Below are positions 60,582 through 64,000 of a stretch of DNA of 64,000 nt, piece after piece. A model generated the notes under the pieces. That model was given only the letters and a program-made list of their open reading frames with translations. It was not told the origin of the DNA and searched no databases. Source of the stretch: Hepsetus odoe (lineage: Eukaryota > Chordata > Actinopteri > Characiformes > Hepsetidae). A program made the position numbers and the translations under genes. Position 1 is the stretch's first letter. Each line of letters starts with the position of its first letter. The stretch is from contig CM029387.1 in assembly GCA_017165825.1 (NCBI GenBank), positions 16,944,240 through 17,008,239 on the forward strand. The letters are read 5' to 3'.

Positions 60582-63426
60582 CTCACTGCTATTTCAGACC
60601 TCTTCCCGATGAACAATTATGGAAGACGTTTTCCCCTCGCCGGGCGTGGTCACGGAGGCCTCCTCTGGGCAGGCCACTGGAGGTGGGGCCGGTGGAGACT
60701 AATGTCACCTCTCTGGTGGAGGAAGAGGCCCACGGAAGAGCTGGTCTGCGGGTTTGAAAGTTCGGCTGGAGTAGTTGGACTCACCTGCGGCCCCTTGCAG
60801 CAGAACTCGGTCAGTCTCCTTGAGAGGGGCTGGACTCTTTCCCTCTGGAGTTGCCACCCGGTGAGAGGCGCGAGCAGGTGTGGGCATACTTATTGCCGAC
60901 TTGGGAAAGCCAGTACGTGCCCGGTAGATGAGGTGGCGGCCCTCCGCGGTCGAGGAGCGGGTCCTTGGTGTTGATAACAAGCTTGTGCGCCGTCTGGACT
61001 ACCCACCTTCTGGGGTCACTGGAGGGGCGCTGGGGAAAGCGTCCCTCCTGGTGACTCCATTGTTCGCTGAGGACTTCAATGCTCTGCGTGGTGACAGTGA
61101 CACCTGGAAGGCGTGGTGGGAGAGAATAGCCCCCAATCTGAACAGGCGGTGTTTGTTATTGGACTTTTGTGCTGCGTCCTGTCCATAGCGAACACCATGT
61201 TTCAGGCGCAAGGATGTCACATGTTTTACCTGGCACCCAGGACACCGCGAGCCGCAGTTGTGTCGACTTTGACCGTCGTGTGGTCGACTTTGCGCTATGT
61301 CGCAGACACTTCGGGCGAAAGAAGAGGCCGGAGCTGTCAACAAAACCATCACCTAGTGGTGAAGTTAGCCGTTGGTGAGGAGGATGCGGTCAGTTACGAT
61401 GAGCCCAAGCATGTGAGGTCTGCTGGGAGCATCTGGCAGAGTCTCCTGTGGGGATAACTCCACCTCCGTCAGCTTTAACTTGCGTCCCGGGGGGTGGGGA
61501 CGTGAAGTCTAGATGGACTATGTTCGGCGCCTCCATTGTCAGCGGCTGACCGGGCTGTGAAGGTGACCGGTGCCTGTGGCGGTGGCCCAACTCTAGAATC
61601 CGTTGATGGACACCAGCGGTGAGGATACCATCAAGCTGAAAGAGTCCTACCGGGCCTTTGGCCGAGTGGGCTCCGGAGGCAGCTGATGGGGTACCGACAG
61701 GCCAGAACGAATGCGTAATTGGTTCTGAGGCAAAACTACGGGCATGGGAGGAGTTTGGAGAGGCCATGGAGAAGGACTTCCAGGCGGCTTGAGAAGTGCA
61801 GTGCACCATCGTCTCAGGAGAAAGCAGTGCACAGTCAGCACAGTGTATAGTGGGGATGGTGCGCTGTGACTCGGCAGGGCGTTGTGGAGTTGGTGGGAGT
61901 ACTGAAGACCTCCTTGATTCCACAACAGCCTTCCGGAGCTTTGTACAGGGGACATAGGTGGACTCTTCATCTCTGGTTTAAAGTTCTCAGATGTTCAAAA
62001 AGCTCCTTGTTGGCAGAACTCAGAGTGGATGAGATCATGGTTCCTCAGGCTCTGGATGTTGCCAGGACTGTCTGTTGGCTGACATGCCTCTGCAACATCG
62101 CATGGACATCGAGGCGATTACCTCTGGATTAGCAAACTGGGTGGTGGTCCCCCTCTTTAGAGGGGACCGAGGAGGGTGTGTTCCCAACTATGAGGATCAC
62201 ACTTCTCCAGCCTCCGGGAAAGTCTATTCAGGGGTCACAGAAAGGGTCAGAGTCGGATAGTCAGTTCTGGTTCCAGGAGGGCAGTGGTTTCGTCAGGTCG
62301 TGGAACAGTGGACCCGGCTCTGCACCCATAGCAGGGTCCTGGAGGTGCACATGGGGTTTGCCCAACAGTTTGTATTAACTTTGTGAACGGAAAGCATTCG
62401 GCCGTGTCCTCGAGGGCTCCCTGTGAAATTGCTCCGAGGTATGGGGCTCCAGTTCCCTGTTAGAGCTGTCCGGTTCTAACTGGCCTGTCAAACTTGGTCG
62501 CATTGCGGCAGTAAGTCGGACCACCATTTGGTGAAAGTTGGACTCCATGAGGCACCACTGTCCCAATCCTGTTCATAATTTTTATGGACCCAGGACTTTA
62601 AGCAACCAGAGGCGTTGAGGTCCCATTTGGTGACTCAGGATTGGGTCCACTGCTTTGCAGATGGCGTTGTCCTGTTGGAATCGTCATGCCGTGATCTTCA
62701 AGCTCTCCTGGATGGGTTCATGATCAGTGCCCGGCGGCTGGGATGAAATCAGCACCTCAAATCTGAGGCCACTGGTCCTCAGTCGGAAAAGTGGTCACTC
62801 TCAGAGTTGGTGGTTCATGCCCCAAGTGGAGAATTGAGTATCTCGGAATCTTGTTCACGAATGAGAGTAAAATGGGCGGAGGTCGATCGGCGGATCGAAC
62901 CCCTTCACGGTGATCACCGGGCTCTGCATCGGTCGTCATGGTGAAGAAGGAGCTGAGCCAGAGGCAAGCTCTCCAATTTTACCGGTCGATCGTTCCCACC
63001 CTCCTATGTCACGAGCTGTGGTAGTGACCGAAAGAGCGAATCGCAGATACAAGCGGCCGAGAAATAGGTTTCCTGCGAGGTGTCTGGACTATCCCTTAGA
63101 GATGGTGGCAGAAGCTCAGTCATCGGGAGAGCAAAGTGGAGCCGCTGCTCCTCCGCATTGAGAGGAATGAGGTGGCTCGGGCATCTGATTAGGATGCCCC
63201 CTGGACGCCTCCCTGGTGAGGTGTTCCCGGGCACATCACGGAGAAAGGGCCTGGGAAGACCCAGGACACGCTGGGAGAGACAATGTCTACTTGCGGCCTG
63301 GAGCATATGAGATCCGCCTGGAGGGAGCTGGAAGAAGTGGCCAGAGAGAGTCTGGGCATCCTGCTGGGCTGCTGCTTGTGACCGACTATCAGATAGCGGA
63401 AGAAAAATGGTCAGATGGACTGGATT
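60582..63426 (+). mobile_element. Non-LTR retrotransposon (Rex3/RTE-like LINE), degraded
   Basis: Recognisable traits include an endonuclease-like EDFNAL (family GDFNA) near 61070, an RT segment WVVVPLFRGDR near 62140, a palm motif CFADGVVLL near 62655 with the second catalytic Asp replaced by Gly, and the 3' tail GATAGCGGAAGAAAAATGG at about 63391-63410. Frames are broken throughout. The family name is from memory of common teleost LINEs. It is inserted in the right duplicate only. Confidence 0.75.
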
Positions 63427-63679
63427 CCCAGCACAGACATTACTCTGTGGTTATTGTCTCACTGTATATTCGAATGGCTTGTTAATAGTTTATTCTCTTT
63501 TCTGCTTTTTTTCGTCTCATATTGCTTAAAATCTATTAGTACTATTGACTTCTGTTATAAATGTGATTAAAACAGGAGTGTGAGCAAAGCCGTGTCAGTT
63601 AGAAAAAGGATTTATTGAAATTACATGAATATAAAAAACAAAGCTTTGCATCACAGCAATCAGAGAGTGGCATTGTTTT

Positions 63680-63800
63680 GCCGATCTTTGATCTTCACAG
63701 CAGGACTGGTCTTAGTCATACGCCGGATCTTTGCTAAGCGCTGCATTTGTCTGTCTAAACCTGACAGTCTCTTCCTCTTAGGACCCTGTGACTGGGTAAA
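63680..63800 (-). pseudogene. Second copy of the last IWS1-like exon, degraded
   Basis: The frame SQGPKRKRLSGLDRQMQRLA, then KIRRMTKTSPAVKI, is kept. It then shifts and ends KDRQNNATL instead of SVDGSRMPL, so the conserved terminus is lost. It came with the segmental duplication. Confidence 0.8.
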
Positions 63801-64000
63801 AGAAACAGAAAGAAGAGCAGAAACAAACGAAGCTTTGTGAGCCACGGTACAGGCGTCAGTGATTATATGATGATGTGAATAATTCAGATTGTGTTTTGTG
63901 TTTGGTTAAACACCTTAATGTTTCATGTTTCTCTTGGAATATCCAGGGCTTTAAATCTTAGCCTAATTATTGGTACTACTGAATGGTGCAGCAGGTAGAG

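Larger units (their letters stand above)
59784..64000. repeat. Segmental duplication, right copy, cut by window end
   Basis: It has the same block order and orientation as 44588-46480, interrupted by a LINE at about 60582-63426. It carries many homopolymer-type indels relative to the left copy, and the window ends inside it. Confidence 0.85.

Noticed and set aside
60563..63310. Many mid-length frames on both strands at the right end
   Set aside because: They are shadows and frameshifted pieces of one degraded LINE.

Overview
The window is animal nuclear DNA, almost certainly from a ray-finned fish. It is AT-rich and intron-containing, and it is littered with teleost-type tRNA-derived SINEs, Tc1-type DNA transposons, non-LTR retrotransposon tails and long microsatellites. 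Several SINE types look like those of otophysan fishes (catfish or characin relatives), but that placement is an inference from memory.

Only two genes are clearly intact. SOCS6 lies on the + strand with its whole coding sequence in one exon (11741-13321), a non-coding first exon in a CpG-containing promoter near 11 kb, and a roughly 3-kb 3'UTR ending at a poly(A) signal at 16354. Cerebellin-2 (cbln2) lies on the - strand, with three coding exons between 44096 and 41131 that join in phase to give 192 residues. The convergent SOCS6 / CBLN2 pair with a gene-free stretch of about 25 kb between them matches the order remembered from human 18q22.

Behind cbln2, on the same strand, lies a decayed intron-bearing copy of IWS1 (about 50.4 to 46.1 kb). 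Its exons are in the right order, some intact, others with frameshifts and one in-frame stop. Its introns and flanks contain a Ty3/gypsy fragment, a Tc1-type fragment and SINEs.

The right end (59.78 kb to the window edge) is a second copy of 44.59-46.48 kb, including the last IWS1 exon. Each copy carries an insertion the other lacks: a 228-bp LTR-like piece in the left copy and a 2.8-kb Rex3/RTE-like LINE in the right copy.

Region by region: 1-10.3 kb is intergenic with SINEs and one LINE fragment; 10.35-16.4 kb is a palindromic element, a trinucleotide repeat and SOCS6; 16.4-41.1 kb is a gene desert with repeats and possible regulatory blocks; 41.1-44.4 kb is cbln2 with a long dinucleotide tract just upstream of its start; 44.6-46.5 kb is a minisatellite and the duplicated unit; 46.1-50.4 kb is the IWS1-like pseudogene; 50.5-59.8 kb is repeat-rich with a CpG/YY1 promoter-like patch near 58.9 kb; 59.8-64 kb is the duplicate with the LINE. 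No bacterial-type system, CRISPR array, tRNA gene or rRNA gene was seen.
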